NCBI GenBank assembly: GCA_003833135.1
Contig: QZLH01000008.1
Coordinates: forward strand, 253,264 to 317,263
DNA length: 64,000 nt
DNA from: Oehlia diaphana
Lineage: Eukaryota > Glomeromycota > Glomeromycetes > Glomerales > Glomeraceae
Reading direction: 5' to 3'
Shown: positions 47,600-60,215 of the stretch, piece by piece
How the letters are laid out: the number at the start of each line of letters is the position of its first letter
Numbering within the stretch: the stretch's first letter is position 1
Made by a program: the position numbers and the translations under genes
Notes under the pieces: model-generated
Databases searched by the model: none
Seen by the model: only the letters and a program-made list of their open reading frames with translations
What the model was told of the DNA's origin: nothing

Positions 47600-47756
47600 T
47601 ATAGAATAAAATGATGGTTTCAATAATAAAATTCAAACAAGTTTCGTTAACTATTATGTAACGTAATATTTTAATAAATGATCTTATTAGCTGAATTAAA
47701 ATATTCAACAGGTTCAATAATTCCCGCGGTTTAAATCTAAAAATGTAGAGTTCGTA

Positions 47757-48606
47757 TCCGTTATCCGGATATCCACGGATATTCGGATTTTCGGATATCC
47801 GGTAGAACGGATACGAAATTTTAGATATCCGGATAGAACGGATACGAAATTTTGGATATCCGGATATTATCTGTTAGCAGTAATTCGAAGCCAATTTTAT
47901 AGTGCTTGCCGGAGTAAGGTTCCTTTTTTAATTCTGGTCGGAATTAAATTTATCCTGAATTATCCCTGCAAAAATATTTGGATATCCGGGTAATATCCGG
48001 ATTATATCCGTTTGGATATCCGGATGAAAGAACACAAACTCTAACGTGAGGACCACGATCATAAAATAGAGGTTGAATCCGTTGTTTGAACGGATATTAC
48101 AATCGTTAGATAGTGACCCGCAGATTTAGCAGGTAGTCATTACAGCTATTTGCAAAAATAACGAACCACCTAATTCATTTTTCGACTGCGTATGAAATTT
48201 TCATACGCAGCCATACGCAGTCATACACGCATAGTAAACTGCTAGAATTATGTGATATGGCAAATTAAAAAAATATTTTTAAAAAAAGTTTATTATATAA
48301 TAATAACTGCGGATGACTGCATATGAAAAATTCAAAAAATGAGTTCGACGGCCCCAGCAGATATCACCATGCGTATGACTGCGTATGAAAATTTCATACG
48401 CACTCGAAAAATGAATTAGGTGATCTGCTATTTTCACAAATAGCTGTAAAAAACGGATATCCACGGATATTCGGATATCCGGGTAGAACGGATACGAAAT
48501 TTTGGATATCCGAATATCAGTAATTCGAGCCAATTTTATAGTGCTGGGCGGAATTATAAATTTAGCCTGAATTATCCCTGCAAAAATATTTGGATATCCC
48601 GGCGTA
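47757..48606. repeat. Duplicated GGATATCCGGATA-rich element interrupted by a TIR element
   Basis: The stretch 47757-47990 (ACGGATACGAAATTTTGGAT, AGCCAATTTTATAGTGCT, CTGAATTATCCCTGCAAAAA) is repeated in the same order at 48453-48606. Between the two copies sits the inverted-repeat element at 48140-48449. Either a tandem pair was split by the insertion or a larger duplication occurred. Confidence 0.75.
48140..48449. mobile_element. CATACGCAG element with long TIRs, 310 bp
   Basis: The left arm TTACAGCTATTTGCAAAAAT, then CACCTAATTCATTTTTCGA and TGCGTATGAAATTTTCATAC, recurs inverted at the right end with few changes (arms about 75-80 bp). Inside are several CATACGCAG copies. No target duplication was found. 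A partial copy is at 43479. The frame at 48279-48671 crosses it and is dismissed. Confidence 0.75.
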
Positions 48607-51022
48607 TTGATTCGTGTTAAAAGATATATATGTACAGTACTGTACATTGACTTTTTGTCCATTATTAACAACTGCGAACATGTTCTTTAATTTTCTTTGT
48701 AATTATGGTAAGTTGAAACTGAACAACTTATATATCTATGATAATTTGTCACCTCATAAGATCTATATTATGATACAAAATCCGAAACTAAAATCCCGAC
48801 AGGTCAAAATCTTACAGAGCGACTTTCGGGCAGCACCATAGCTTTAATGTGGGCTAATTATTCGAGATATATATATATCGCGATTTTGAGTTTCGGGATT
48901 CCGTACCATACCCAATTTTATTTTATTAAAGAAAAAGTGGAGAAACAGATACAAAGTTGTATATAAAGGAAAGGTCTAATGCTAATCTATTCATATAGGA
49001 GGAATGTACCATTTAAACAACACACATATAAAATCTATACAAGCTCACTTTTTGTAAAAAGGACTATTACCTATAGGGAAATTAATAAAATTAAATTAAA
49101 TTAAATTAGTTGCGCTCGCCAACATGACATGTGTCTCATTTCATTGTATGCATTCTGAGAACAAAAAATATATGTAATAATGCATTATATCATATTCATT
49201 ATTAATTAATTAACTAATACCAAAGTTCCATTAAGATCGTACATTTTAATATACTTAGTAACTCTGGCCAGTTTAACTGGTGTGGGCGTGGATCTGGAAT
49301 CAGATCCTAATGACATCATTATACACCTAGAGATCATTAATATCAGTACTGTACATCACATATTCATAAAACCCACTTAGATACTTTTAACAGAAAAGAA
49401 GGATAACAATGAGCCCAATCATCGATTAATAATGATATTTACATTTATGTTGTGTATTAAAATGAGTGGTTTTTTTTATTTAGGATTATATGTTTACAAA
49501 TTTGGTGAATAAATTTATTTATCCAAAAAAAATATATAATTTAATGATAAAAAAACTTGATAATAATACTTATTTAAATTTTCAGGATACTGTCTGTATA
49601 TGTATTTTGTTTACGATGCACAAGTTTACTTAAAAACTAGAGTTGATTTAGTCAATAAAACTCAAATCAAATATCAGATTCATTGACGTACGATATCATT
49701 TAAGACACGATATTGAAAATTAAAAAATATAATTATAAGTTAATTGGTTAATAGGATAATTACTTATTAAAGCACTAAATACCACGTTGAAATAATTATT
49801 CATATTTAAAAGTGATGTTAATCTAATCACATGTTTAATATTCCATGTCATTTAACGAGAAAAATATGGGTAAATTTATTTTCAAGTACACCAAACAAAT
49901 TAATAAGTGTTGTGCATTCGACATTAAAGTAATGTTTTCCCATTTTGATATCTATAAGATAATTATCCGTTATCCGCACAACATAATTATTGTTTTTGCA
50001 CTACAACAATGCTTGAAAATTTTTGCAATGTTATTATTTACCAATTGAATTTGTCATTTTATAACGCAATACAACAATGCTTCGGAGTCTTAAATTTGTT
50101 GATCGCCGTTTCATTTAAAATTAATGCCAAGGTTAAAAAAAAAAATATTTATTTTTGCAATGCTTTTATTTACCAATTGAATGTTGTAATCTAAAAGCAC
50201 GTTGGAAAATAAGCACGAACCATTTATAATATTTATCTAGAAATGTACTTTTCAAGATGAAACTAAATAACGAAAATAATTCAGAACATAACATTACCGG
50301 AACATCTTAATCCATGTCTAAATCCCTAAAAATACATTATTTAGGGATTATTCTAGATGTAATCAAATTAGTTAATAAAAAAAATTTTAACTGAAATTTT
50401 ATTAAATTAATTTAAATGTATTAAATATTTCGAGTTTGTTTGTTTATAGAGCACAACATGCTTTATATAACGATCATTAGAGTGACCTCATTTGTTTTCT
50501 GCATGTTTTAAACCATGGGAATAGTTGATAATAAATTGACGTGAAGATATTAACCAAGAATGGTTAGTTATGTGTAACAATTTCGAATGTGCGGTCGTAT
50601 GATTAAAGTAACCGTTTTTTTTAATTTTTGTCTTTATGCAATATACCCTATTTTTATATGAGCACAGAATAAATTGTGATAGGTGCGCACCTACCAATAT
50701 CACACATAGTACACCGATCATTTAGGGATAATAATGAAATAGTTTCATGTAGAAAAGGGTTTTTTGATAAGTATCATATTCCGAAAATTATCTTAGTCGG
50801 TTAAGTATTTAATCCTATTTGTGTTTCTTTAACTAACCAATAAAATTTGATATTATATATTATTCTCTCGTTAAACTTGATTCAAATTGTTTTGAACTAG
50901 AAGAAAAATTAACGACAAAAATTGTATAATTTCACTAACTGTACAAATTTAAATATTTTTATTTGAATTCTTAAATTATACATAACATATGTAACATTAT
51001 TTACTTGAGTAAAAATAAACAA
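48607..51022. other. Intergenic, no supportable gene
   Basis: A direct repeat lies at 50018-50055 and 50153-50190 (TTTTTGCAATG..TTATTTACCAATTGAAT). GTACAGTACTGTACAT at 48632-48647 is palindromic. The frames at 49845-50194 are built on the repeat. A tRNA-like half at about 49260-49310 is discussed under rejected items. Confidence 0.5.

Positions 51023-51070
<48 letters not shown>
51023..51070 (-). terminator. T16A32 tract after the GPCR-like gene
   Basis: Sixteen T followed by thirty-two A, starting 35 bp beyond the stop codon of the minus-strand gene. It is the longest of the TnAn tracts. A termination or polyadenylation role is inference; slippage may also have lengthened it. Confidence 0.3.
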
Positions 51071-51073
<3 letters not shown>

Positions 51074-51105
51074 TATTTCATAAATTTTTTTTGAAGTCAA
51101 AATTT

Positions 51106-52413
51106 TTAACTTAAATCTGAATTTTTACGAGAAAAACATCTTTTCATATTACGAGGTAAACCAAATACAAGAAAGAGCATTGATCCCATAAAAGCACCAG
51201 CGAGATCATTACCACCTATACCTTCATTGTGAACTTCACCAAATAAGCCTTCCTTAAGGATCATCGATACAGTTTGAAACGAAGCCAAAATGTTAATTAA
51301 TGCAAACCCGCATGCAAATAAGACCATGCGTATTGCAGCAGCTTTTGTCATATTATATGCTTTTATTTGATTTGCTCTACTTTGAGCTCTTGGCCGTCTA
51401 TGTGCTGTTATTGTGGTTCTTGTTCCAGATGTTGTTGTAGCTTCTGAATTCGTGATTTCATGATTACTGTCCACATGAATTTGAATTTCATGCGTGGAAG
51501 TATCATTAGTATTATTTCTATTTCCCGTCATTGCTCTCGTAGAGTCATTGCTGTCAGCCCCATTAGAAATTTTAGTTTTAAATTTATCTAAATGCCTAAA
51601 TACTTGAAAAGCTGCACGCCCTGTGATATTGGAAAACAGGTATTAATTTTTATTCTTTTAGAAAAAAATAAAAAAAAAAAAGTTGTTTCTTTTTATCGTT
51701 ACTCACCACTAAAATATACTCCAGGAAAAGTTAATAATAAGTTAAATCCGGAGTATCCAATTAACCTAGCCCATACAGGTTTCTTGATGTCACTAAATAA
51801 CCAAAATAAAAAGTCAAAATTTTTTTTTTAATTAACAAATTATACTTGATTACTCTTCAAAAAGAAAAAAAAAATCCATTACTTACCAATTTATTGCTAA
51901 TGGTCCTATGGCATTAACTTTAATAGTTACAACGGTTGCAATTATAACTACCACAACGGGAATAATAGCTATAAAGATCATATAAAATTGTTGTAGCTTT
52001 TGGGAAGTTCCTTGTTTAAAATGGACAAGTAATTGATAAATATGAAATGCGAAACATAGAGCAGTTACAATCTGTACATATACAGCATATTGAAACTACA
52101 TTTGAAAGAGAACAGAGTGAGTAAGAACAAATTGATATTTTTTTTTTAAAAAAAAAAAATTAACGAAATTAAACAAAAGATAACTTACAGCTAACGCTTG
52201 AAAGTAGCAAAATGTTTTTGGAACACTATTTTTAAAATCATTTATCCAAATGACACTAAGTAATATTAAAAATTCTCCAACTGCCATCGCAATCGCCAGG
52301 ATTGCAATTAAATAATTTTTTCCTGTCACATATAATTTTATGGCAGTACTTATTGCGCATACCATAGAAATGAAACATATGAAATAAATTATAATAATAG
52401 AAATCGCTACCAT
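51106..52413 (-). CDS. Seven-transmembrane GPCR-like receptor, 4 exons, 344 aa
   Basis: Reconstructed by splicing: exons 52413-52189, 52095-51887, 51792-51707 and 51620-51106. All introns are GT..AG (GTAAGT, GTAAGT, GTGAGT donors), 93, 94 and 86 bp, and the frame is kept throughout. The protein has seven hydrophobic segments: about 2-22, 35-57, 70-93, 112-133, 151-173, 269-293 and 311-329. A long, charged, Ser/Thr/Asn-rich third inner loop (about 175-265) ends in KAYNMTKAAAIRMV. Cys69 before helix 3 and Cys145 in the second outer loop could form the usual disulfide. This layout fits the cAMP-receptor/Git3-like fungal GPCR group: a plasma-membrane receptor signalling through G proteins, ligand unknown. 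The first in-frame ATG is 52413. A hydrophobic frame runs 17 codons further upstream to a TTG without an ATG, so an extra 5' exon is possible. Confidence 0.8.
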
Positions 52414-52464
52414 ATTAAAAGTTTGTGGATAAAAGGAAATTATAATAATAAAAAAGGGAATCAA

Positions 52465-55400
52465 TCTATGAAAGGATCTATGAAAGGATCTACGAGGGAT
52501 TTTTTTGTGAAAAAAAAGGGAGAGGATTTTTAATTAAAAAAAGGAATGAAATTCTAAGTTGGATTTTTATTTATTTTTATTTTTAATTTTTTTTAAGATG
52601 ATTAAAACAAAATTTTCAAGTTATTATATGGTTTTTTAACCTTTAGTAAATGCTGACTGGTTGTTATTATGTCATTAAAATAAAAGTATATACGAATTCT
52701 ATTACTAATTAAATTATGTAATTTTTGGGTCATTACAACGTGACACAGTTTTACACTTTTTTTTTACAGAATTACGAAATTTTTTTTTTATAAAAATAAA
52801 AAATACTCAAGTAATATTAGTCAACGTTATATAACAAATACGATGATTTTCTGGGAAAAAAAAAATTTCGGATGCACAAAAATTAATCTAAAATAAGGAA
52901 CCAATAAATGAATTATTATGGTAATCTAACCTTAATTTGTATCGACAACCAATTGGACGGTGAAAATTCTCACATTTCGGAGTCTTTTTTTTTTTGTTTA
53001 TCGGGTACTAACAGTAACTGTTGCATTGATTTTACTAATTTAACTAACTTTTGCGGATTTTTCTTTACAGATTTTCGTAAAGATTATCATTATATTTAAA
53101 ACTTTTTTTATCCAAAAATGGTATTCCCAAAGAAAGCTTATTTGCGCTTGGTTCACTAATAATTGCATGTAAAAAATTATTTGTACCGACTATATATTAT
53201 CTAATACGAAACTTTAGTAACGGTCATGAAACCATTAAAAGGATTAATAAACAAAAATTTTGAATTGGGTCGATTTAATAAAAACACTTTCACATGATCT
53301 GGGTTATATTAATTCCGTTGATCTTGTCCTGATCCAATCTTCCTATGTATGGATTAGTGGATTACGGTAAACGGGGATATATTAGTCGTTGGACACAGAG
53401 GAACGGGATAGATCGCTGAAAATCAATACTTTATATAATTCATTCCGAGAAAACTTTTAAAAGTTTTTTTTTCCATAAGAACAAAATATAAGTAAAACTA
53501 ACACGAAAATCATCAAATTATTTAGTTGATCCGGTGCGTATTACCAATTATACGGCTACAAAAGTGAATCTTTGGGACACTAACTCAACAAAGCAAGCCA
53601 TCGTAATTATAAATATATATATATAACTATTGAATATATAAAAGAATTTTTTTTTTAATAATATTTGCTTCTAATATCTTCAAAACTTATATAAACATCA
53701 AATAATTATGTACAAATTATTAAGATAACTTATTAATTTTCTATTCATGCACGAATTCAATTTATCTTTTAATTATAATTTACTCTAAAAAGTATTTATT
53801 ATTCATCAATATGTAATATATATATTAAATCCTTAAATTTTATGCTTAATTATCCTAGATGTGATATTTCCGGGGTAACATTTACCCGTCAAACGCTGAT
53901 GAAGTTATATGATTTGTTTATAATACTACTTGCTATTTGTTTATGATCTTGTTCATTGAAACAATTATTCTCTAGTATCTTTGATATAGATAATTATAGA
54001 ATGTAAGGTAGTAACTAATCAAAATTTTGGTCGCAAAAAATAATTACTAAAAAAGCATTGACTATATGAGGCGCTCGGCAATACAAGAAGACGGCAAATC
54101 ATGACTCCTTATTATGTAAGGTGGAAAAAGTTTTTTATATCTAGGGTCAGGTACAAATCCTAGATTTATAGGTAAATTATTATTTATCCTACAAGTCTTT
54201 GAAATGCACTTATGGTACGCTATTCACTTTTTTATTAGAATGCACATATGATTTTATCTAGGACCTATTAGATTAATTATACCTCCAAGATATTATCACT
54301 GACAATTCTTCTATGACTCTCATTTGCAAACAATTGTCTTTTTGAGATCCCAAAGTAGCTTGGTGCAATATAATAGCCATTGGATGATTTCTTTGTTAGA
54401 ATTTAGAAGCACTGGGAAAGACCTTGAATAAAACTTTGACTATAAATTTTTTATATTGCCAATTAAAACATTCACACTTTATCTAGAGTCAATAGTCAAT
54501 TACTGTATTTTTCCCATAATTTAGATCCTATTTCACAAGATATAAGTAGCGATATCTTTATTAAAAATTACTAGTTTTGTGTTTCGTTACTTCCGTTATT
54601 TCCGAGTACAAAATTTTTTTCATGATTGGCTGATCTTCCTCCTATAATAATGGCGACCCCCGTTCATTACCTAACCCCTTACATAATAATTACACGTGTA
54701 CAACATTGGTTCATTAATTTTTGCCTTTTATGCTCTTTCAATAAATAAAAAAAATTATATAATTATCTGTTATTAATAGCAATTCGGTTACAAAATACAA
54801 CTTATGGTGTGATTTTTTTTCTAATATAAGAAATTTAGGACATATAATTCAAAGTATTTCTTTATTAAACTCTTTTGTGTATAAGTGATGTTTAATTTTA
54901 ATAATATGTTGATAAATGCCGTTAAAATAATAATAATTAACCAGGAAAAATTCCAAACCATATACCCTGTTTTGCTCCTTCCGAGAGAATATTGTAAACA
55001 CCCTATTATGATAGATTTGATCGTCTGATATTATGTAAATCGTCATTTTTGAAAATGAAACGTAATTGTTATTGATTAACTAGAAGAATAAATAAATTTA
55101 GATATCTCAGAGCAGAAAAAATTTTATAATTATTATGCAATTATTGGAAACTGTTGAATCTAGCCGATAATTACCCATATTGTAAATAAGAATCACTCAA
55201 ATTTAGATTTAGTATACCATAAATTACTGATAATAATTTTGATAAACCTTTTTTTTTTTTTTAATGAAACAAAATAAACAAAATTTAATTTTTGAAAAAT
55301 AATAATTACCGATAGGCCTTACATCTTTTTTCTTTAAATTCGTCATTTAATTTATTTAAATTCCTTTATTAATATTTTCCGCATCTTTTCTTTCTCGCAC

Positions 55401-56943
55401 CGAGTGCCCATTGTGTCCAAACGGATTCGATGCCTGATTTTTTACGTTTGTATTTGGAAATTCGGATAAAATTTTGTTAAAAAAGAATTCTCACAAGAAA
55501 AATTAGATAAAGTGGTCTCTTTTAACCGTATGATTCATCATTTACCTTTGAACCCAGGTTTTCCATTTATTAAAACCTCTTTATTAGAATTAGTATGTCT
55601 TGCTTTGTTTTTCCTTAATTTTATAACTTATTGAATTTCATAGATAAGATTATTTCATATAGACCAGCTCTCTTAATTCTTATCTTCCAATAAAATTTTT
55701 TAATATTGGATCTGCATGTTTTTAGAGATCATAATTTAAGTTGTAAACGTTATATTTAATTCAATTTTATCACATACGGTATAACAAAGAAAATATATGA
55801 TATACAAAGGTGGCGGTATGGTAAAATTTATTACACAAAATTTTTGATATTACATCGGTATGTTCCGTAATATTCGGCATGACATGGCTTGAACCTAATT
55901 CACCTTGTACAATTGTGTCGTTATGTGCCTTTTGTGATTATGCCCCCAGATCGGGAATTTTCGATCGGTAATCATATCATACAACATATCGAATCCAAAT
56001 TGAAAAAATTCGCGATTTGGAATTGAAATTCACAATATATGGCAAGATATAGGTCTATAAAATTAGTTCGGGAATATTAAAAATACTCCTACATTTGCCT
56101 TTCACAATCGTAGTTAAAACGTTTGAAGAAATAGTACCGGTAACTCCATAATAAGTTAATGAACATAAAATGAACAATTGGTAACTCATTATAGAACAAT
56201 CAAAACAACACATATAGTACTTTATTTGGTTATACGACAACTACTCTCACTTATATCCTACCTTGATAAAGAAGGATCAGCTCGTTAGTACCACTACAAT
56301 GAGTTGAGTTGTAACCGCTACAACTTTAGTTGTTGTTTCGCGCAATTTGAATAAATAATATAATTTTACAAGATGAGATTATTGAAGTAAAGAGATATAG
56401 CGTATTTTGAATATCAATTTATCAATCAATTTTCGACGTTAATCATGTGACACTTTGACGTACTTTACTATTTATTATTGGACGGATTAAAAATATTTGC
56501 TAATATAAATACGTTTAATCATTTAATAGATATTTTTAGAAAATACCAGATTACGTAGATTAGTAGATTACGTAATGTATTATTTTATTGTAAGTATAAA
56601 CACTAAACACGCAAATTAAAAGCGTGTAACATTAAAATTTGGAGTTTTGAACGCGTTCTTGTAATACAGTAACAACACAACAGACAACAACTTTAATAAT
56701 TAATTTCGGTATCTTTTGTCTTAAAGTGTTCTACTATTGGTTTAATTGCTTTTTTTTTTAGTGTAAGGTTAAGTATGTTAAGTATTATTTGAAAGTTTTA
56801 AAATTTTACTGATCGACAAGGTAACGGTTACAGCTTATATCACTATATTATTGCTTGTTTTTTTTTTTTGTAAAAATTGACACATCAGCATATTAAACAT
56901 CAAATGACTATGTAAATAATTTAAAGACACTGCCAAAAAAAAA
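52465..56943. other. Intergenic between divergent GPCR-like and bZIP genes
   Basis: 4.5 kb, presumably holding both promoters. Just upstream of the GPCR gene, AGGATCTATGA is repeated twice. Short frames at 52908, 54849 and 56055 are not supported. No MITE with clear ends was found. Confidence 0.5.
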
Positions 56944-57905
56944 ATGATGTTAAAAAATCAATTCAACAAATCTCTTTATCCAAAACAACAAATAATTTCT
57001 TTTACAACTATCGTTATGGAAAATCAAAGTGATTTATTTATGAGGACTTCAATTGAAAATTTTGGACCGAGCGTTGAACCTTTTCTTCAAGAAAGCCAAC
57101 AAATCTATCAACAAATTGATCCACAACTTTTTACCGATCTTTCATTTAATCTTTCAAAAGGTATATTTATATCTATGATAAAAAAAAAAAAAAAATTAAT
57201 TTTCGATATTTAATATTATTTATTGAAATCATCATTTTCTTTTTTATAAAAGATGTTTGTCTTGTTTCATCTCCTTTGGCCGTAGAAAACAAATTATTGG
57301 AATCTTCTGTTGCACAATTTGCACAATTTCAATTTTCAACAGATTATTATTCTTATCCTTCTGCTACTGTTCCTTTTTTTGAACCATTACAATTTAATTA
57401 TTATTATCCTTATTATCCTGTTTTTGATATTGCTCCAATTCAAGATTCAATGACAGAGACATCAGGTTTCATCCCATCAAATTATTTCCCTCCAGAACAG
57501 AACTTACAATATTTCATCGTTCCACAAATTCCACAACAATTTGATGCTCAATGTACTCAAACAAATTTCTTTGATTCTCCTAATTCATCATCATCCTCTC
57601 AATCAAACTTTGTCAAGCAATCACCAAAATTTTCTCCACCTCAATTAAATTTAAAAGTTACAGAAGATTTAGTTTACACGAATAATTATTCTGCGATGGA
57701 TGAATCTAAACTAGAGAAGAAAAAATTACAAAATAGAGCTGCTGCGCAAAGAGCTCGAGAGAAGGAAAAATTTTTGATAGAAAATTTGAGGAATGAGAAT
57801 GAAATGTTAAAGAAAGTGTACGAAGAAAAAGTTGAAGAAATGAAGAGGTTGAATTCTATATTGGAATCGATTGAAAAAGAAAGAATGTTAAAAGTAAATT
57901 TATAA
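56944..57905 (+). CDS. bZIP transcription factor, XBP1/HAC1-type basic region, 2 exons, 289 aa
   Basis: Exons 56944-57160 and 57253-57905, joined over a 92-bp GTATAT..AAAG intron in phase 1. The join yields ..NLSK-D-VCLVSS.. in frame with the long second exon, which has no ATG of its own at its beginning. Residues 1-220 are rich in Gln, Ser, Tyr, Phe and Pro, as in activation domains. The bZIP lies at about 226-280: basic region KKKLQNRAAAQRAREKEK with the signature N233 and R241, then a zipper with hydrophobic residues at heptad spacing (FLIENLRNENEMLKKV). The pattern NRxAAQxAR is that of XBP1/HAC1 unfolded-protein-response factors rather than GCN4 or Yap types, but the zipper region is short and assignment is tentative. 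Nuclear DNA-binding dimer. A second ATG at 57016 (MENQSD) is an alternative start. Confidence 0.85.
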
Positions 57906-58152
57906 TGATCATCAGTCAAAGGATATGATTTTTGTATGTTTCTTTCTTCAATATATTTTATATACATTATATATATAGTTTTATAGCGTACTTTGTAATA
58001 TTGTTATCTAGCCTATATAGCCTATTTAGCCAAATGATACGCTACTAAATTTGTAAATTTTATGCATGGTAAAATTTGGCGATCCAAAATATTGTATATA
58101 TATAATATTTTTTTCTTAATAAAAAAAAAATTATTTTTACTCGTACGAAATC
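57906..58152. other. 3' region of the bZIP gene
   Basis: AT-rich, with TATATA runs; probably 3' UTR. No CNGCNGN-type Ire1 site pair was recognised by eye near the coding end. Confidence 0.4.
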
Positions 58153-58181
58153 TTTTTTTTTTTTTTTAAAAAAAAAAAAAA
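58153..58181 (+). terminator. T15A14 tract downstream of the bZIP gene
   Basis: Fifteen T followed by fourteen A, about 250 bp after the stop codon. Same type as at 47578 and 51023; function inferred only. Confidence 0.3.
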
Positions 58182-58430
58182 GTAAATATTTTAAAAGTTC
58201 TTTTTCGGCGGAACGATAATTAATGGGATTTTAAACATTTAACATGACTATTAATAATTTGAAAGTATCATAAACTTCATATAATGTATATATACAAAAA
58301 AAATAAATAACAAAATTAATGACGCTATAATTATAAAATTCAACATGTATTAATGTGATGATATATAATGTAATGAGGACATGAAGAATTTTTAGCTGAC
58401 CTGGTAATTATATTTTATTAAATAACGTGG

Positions 58431-58446
58431 ATTATTATTATTATTA

Positions 58447-58481
<35 letters not shown>
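58431..58481 (+). repeat. (ATT)n microsatellite, about 17 units
   Basis: ATT repeated with a single C interruption (ATC near 58448). A length-variable marker at most. Confidence 0.9.
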
Positions 58482-59989
58482 TTAACAGGTTATTATTTTT
58501 CTTTACACAGAATGATCTTAACGAATATTAAAATATTAATTTTATTATTTGATGAAATATTTGATGATAATATCATTTGATTTGAAGAAACTGTTTCGTT
58601 GGATTTGTATATTTGGTACGATGATCTACAGTAGTTGCTGTTGTTTCAAAGTAAGTTAGCGAACTTTTTATCTTTATTCTTTTTTTGATATGTTGATAAG
58701 ATCAATATAGTACTATATACTGTAGTACTTTAAATAAATTTGTCAAGATATGTAAATATTTGTTTAAAGAAGATACAGATTTAATATTGACAATAATCGA
58801 ATTATGAGAAAGATTTGAAAATGTCGAGATTGCAGATACTGTTCGGTTAATTTTAGAATCTATTAAGAAAATAACGAGATATTTCAATATAATATTTATA
58901 TATTAATGTAAATTTCTTTTTGTAATAGCAGATATTTTGGAAGTTATCAGATTTTTGATATATTTAAATCACCTAACGCTAACGTTATGATGATTTCTCT
59001 AATAAAATTAGTTCATCATTTAGCTATAAGTAATCACGTTACTTGAAGTAGCTACAAGTATCATCTGAAGTTATTTATAGAATTGAGGGTTGTAATATAA
59101 TGAAGAATTGATTTACGGTAATTTCTGTTATTTAATTTGTGTTAATTGGTCGAGTAATTATCATAGTAATCATTATATGTGTTTATTAATAATAGGATCA
59201 TATGATCATGAGATTGACATCTTATTTGGAGGAAGCACTTAAATCACACTATATTAACACTCTCGTACGTACTCAGATATCTTTTTTTTTTTTCAAGATG
59301 ATCGTGACGTTTTAGAAAATTATTTATTCTTTTAGGAATAAATTAAAATTATTTAGGATATGGAAATCAATAACTATACTGAAGTGTGAAGATTACTACA
59401 GAATTTCACGTACTGCAATTATTAGTTGAAAGTATATCAATAACAACATTAATGGTATTGATGTGTGTCAATTTTTAAAGAAATTTTTTTTTTTTTTTGT
59501 TTCTTAGTAAAAAATCAATTAATTATTTTTGTGACATTTTTTTTAAAAAAAACGAACTAGTAGAAAACTGTTTAAATTCTCCATCTGAATGATATGGGCT
59601 CTATAAGTCTTTATTTTATGTTAATGATTTTTATAAAAGAAATGTTAATTTTAATAAATTCAATATATCTATAATTAAAGTAAAATACTTTATGATCTGG
59701 AAATGCATTCACAATACTTGTAAGTTGATAGGTGTATCTGTAATGTTCTAAAATAAAAAAATAAAATAAAATGTAAATATAAAATTAACGTATTAACAAT
59801 ATATACAATTATCCTAATTAAGATCAATATTCTAACCAGAACTCAGATTTCTATTGTAGATAGTTAAAATGGATTATATCTGAATTGTTTGCAAATTTCT
59901 GGTTTGAATTGATTATTAACAAGTATATTGTTAAGAAGATTGGTATATATAATTAAGAAAATAAAAGGAATGTATAGGTAAGTCTTATC

Positions 59990-60215
59990 TACACCAGCTA
60001 CACTATAGTCGTCTACCCCGTTATGCGCTGATTTTACAAAATCATCCACAGCGTGAGATAGTATATATTCTGTAGGCTGTTCATAGAGAACCGTTGCATC
60101 CTTGACTTAGTATAAAACGGCATCATTTTTGCTTGCATTTCTGGATTTGAATGGTCTTTGCGTGTATCCAGCAATGGTGACCTCCCGCTGGGCACTACCT
60201 TCATTATGTCTTCAA
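59990..60215 (-). pseudogene. Possible decayed coding fragment
   Basis: On the minus strand one frame reads HNEGSAQREVTIAGYTQRPF, later DATVLYEQPTEYILSHAVDD and FVKSAHNGVDDYSVAGVDKT, with a single stop (TAA, about 60108) in the middle. Composition is far less AT-driven than the surroundings. Family not recognised. It could be part of a dead gene or transposon. Confidence 0.3.

Noticed and set aside
48279..48671. 130-codon minus-strand frame
   Set aside because: It runs through the TIR element and the duplicated repeat, so it is repeat sequence.
49260..49312. tRNA-like half: TCTGGCCAGTTTAACTGG followed by GGATCTGGAATCAGATCC
   Set aside because: It resembles a D-arm and anticodon arm of a tRNA-Ser(GGA)-type gene, but the anticodon loop has the wrong size and no GGTTCRANTCC B-box or acceptor stem follows.
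50009..50194. Frame with repeated FCN..IYQLN motif
   Set aside because: The peptide repeat comes from a direct DNA repeat about 135 bp apart; no paralogue or coding signal.
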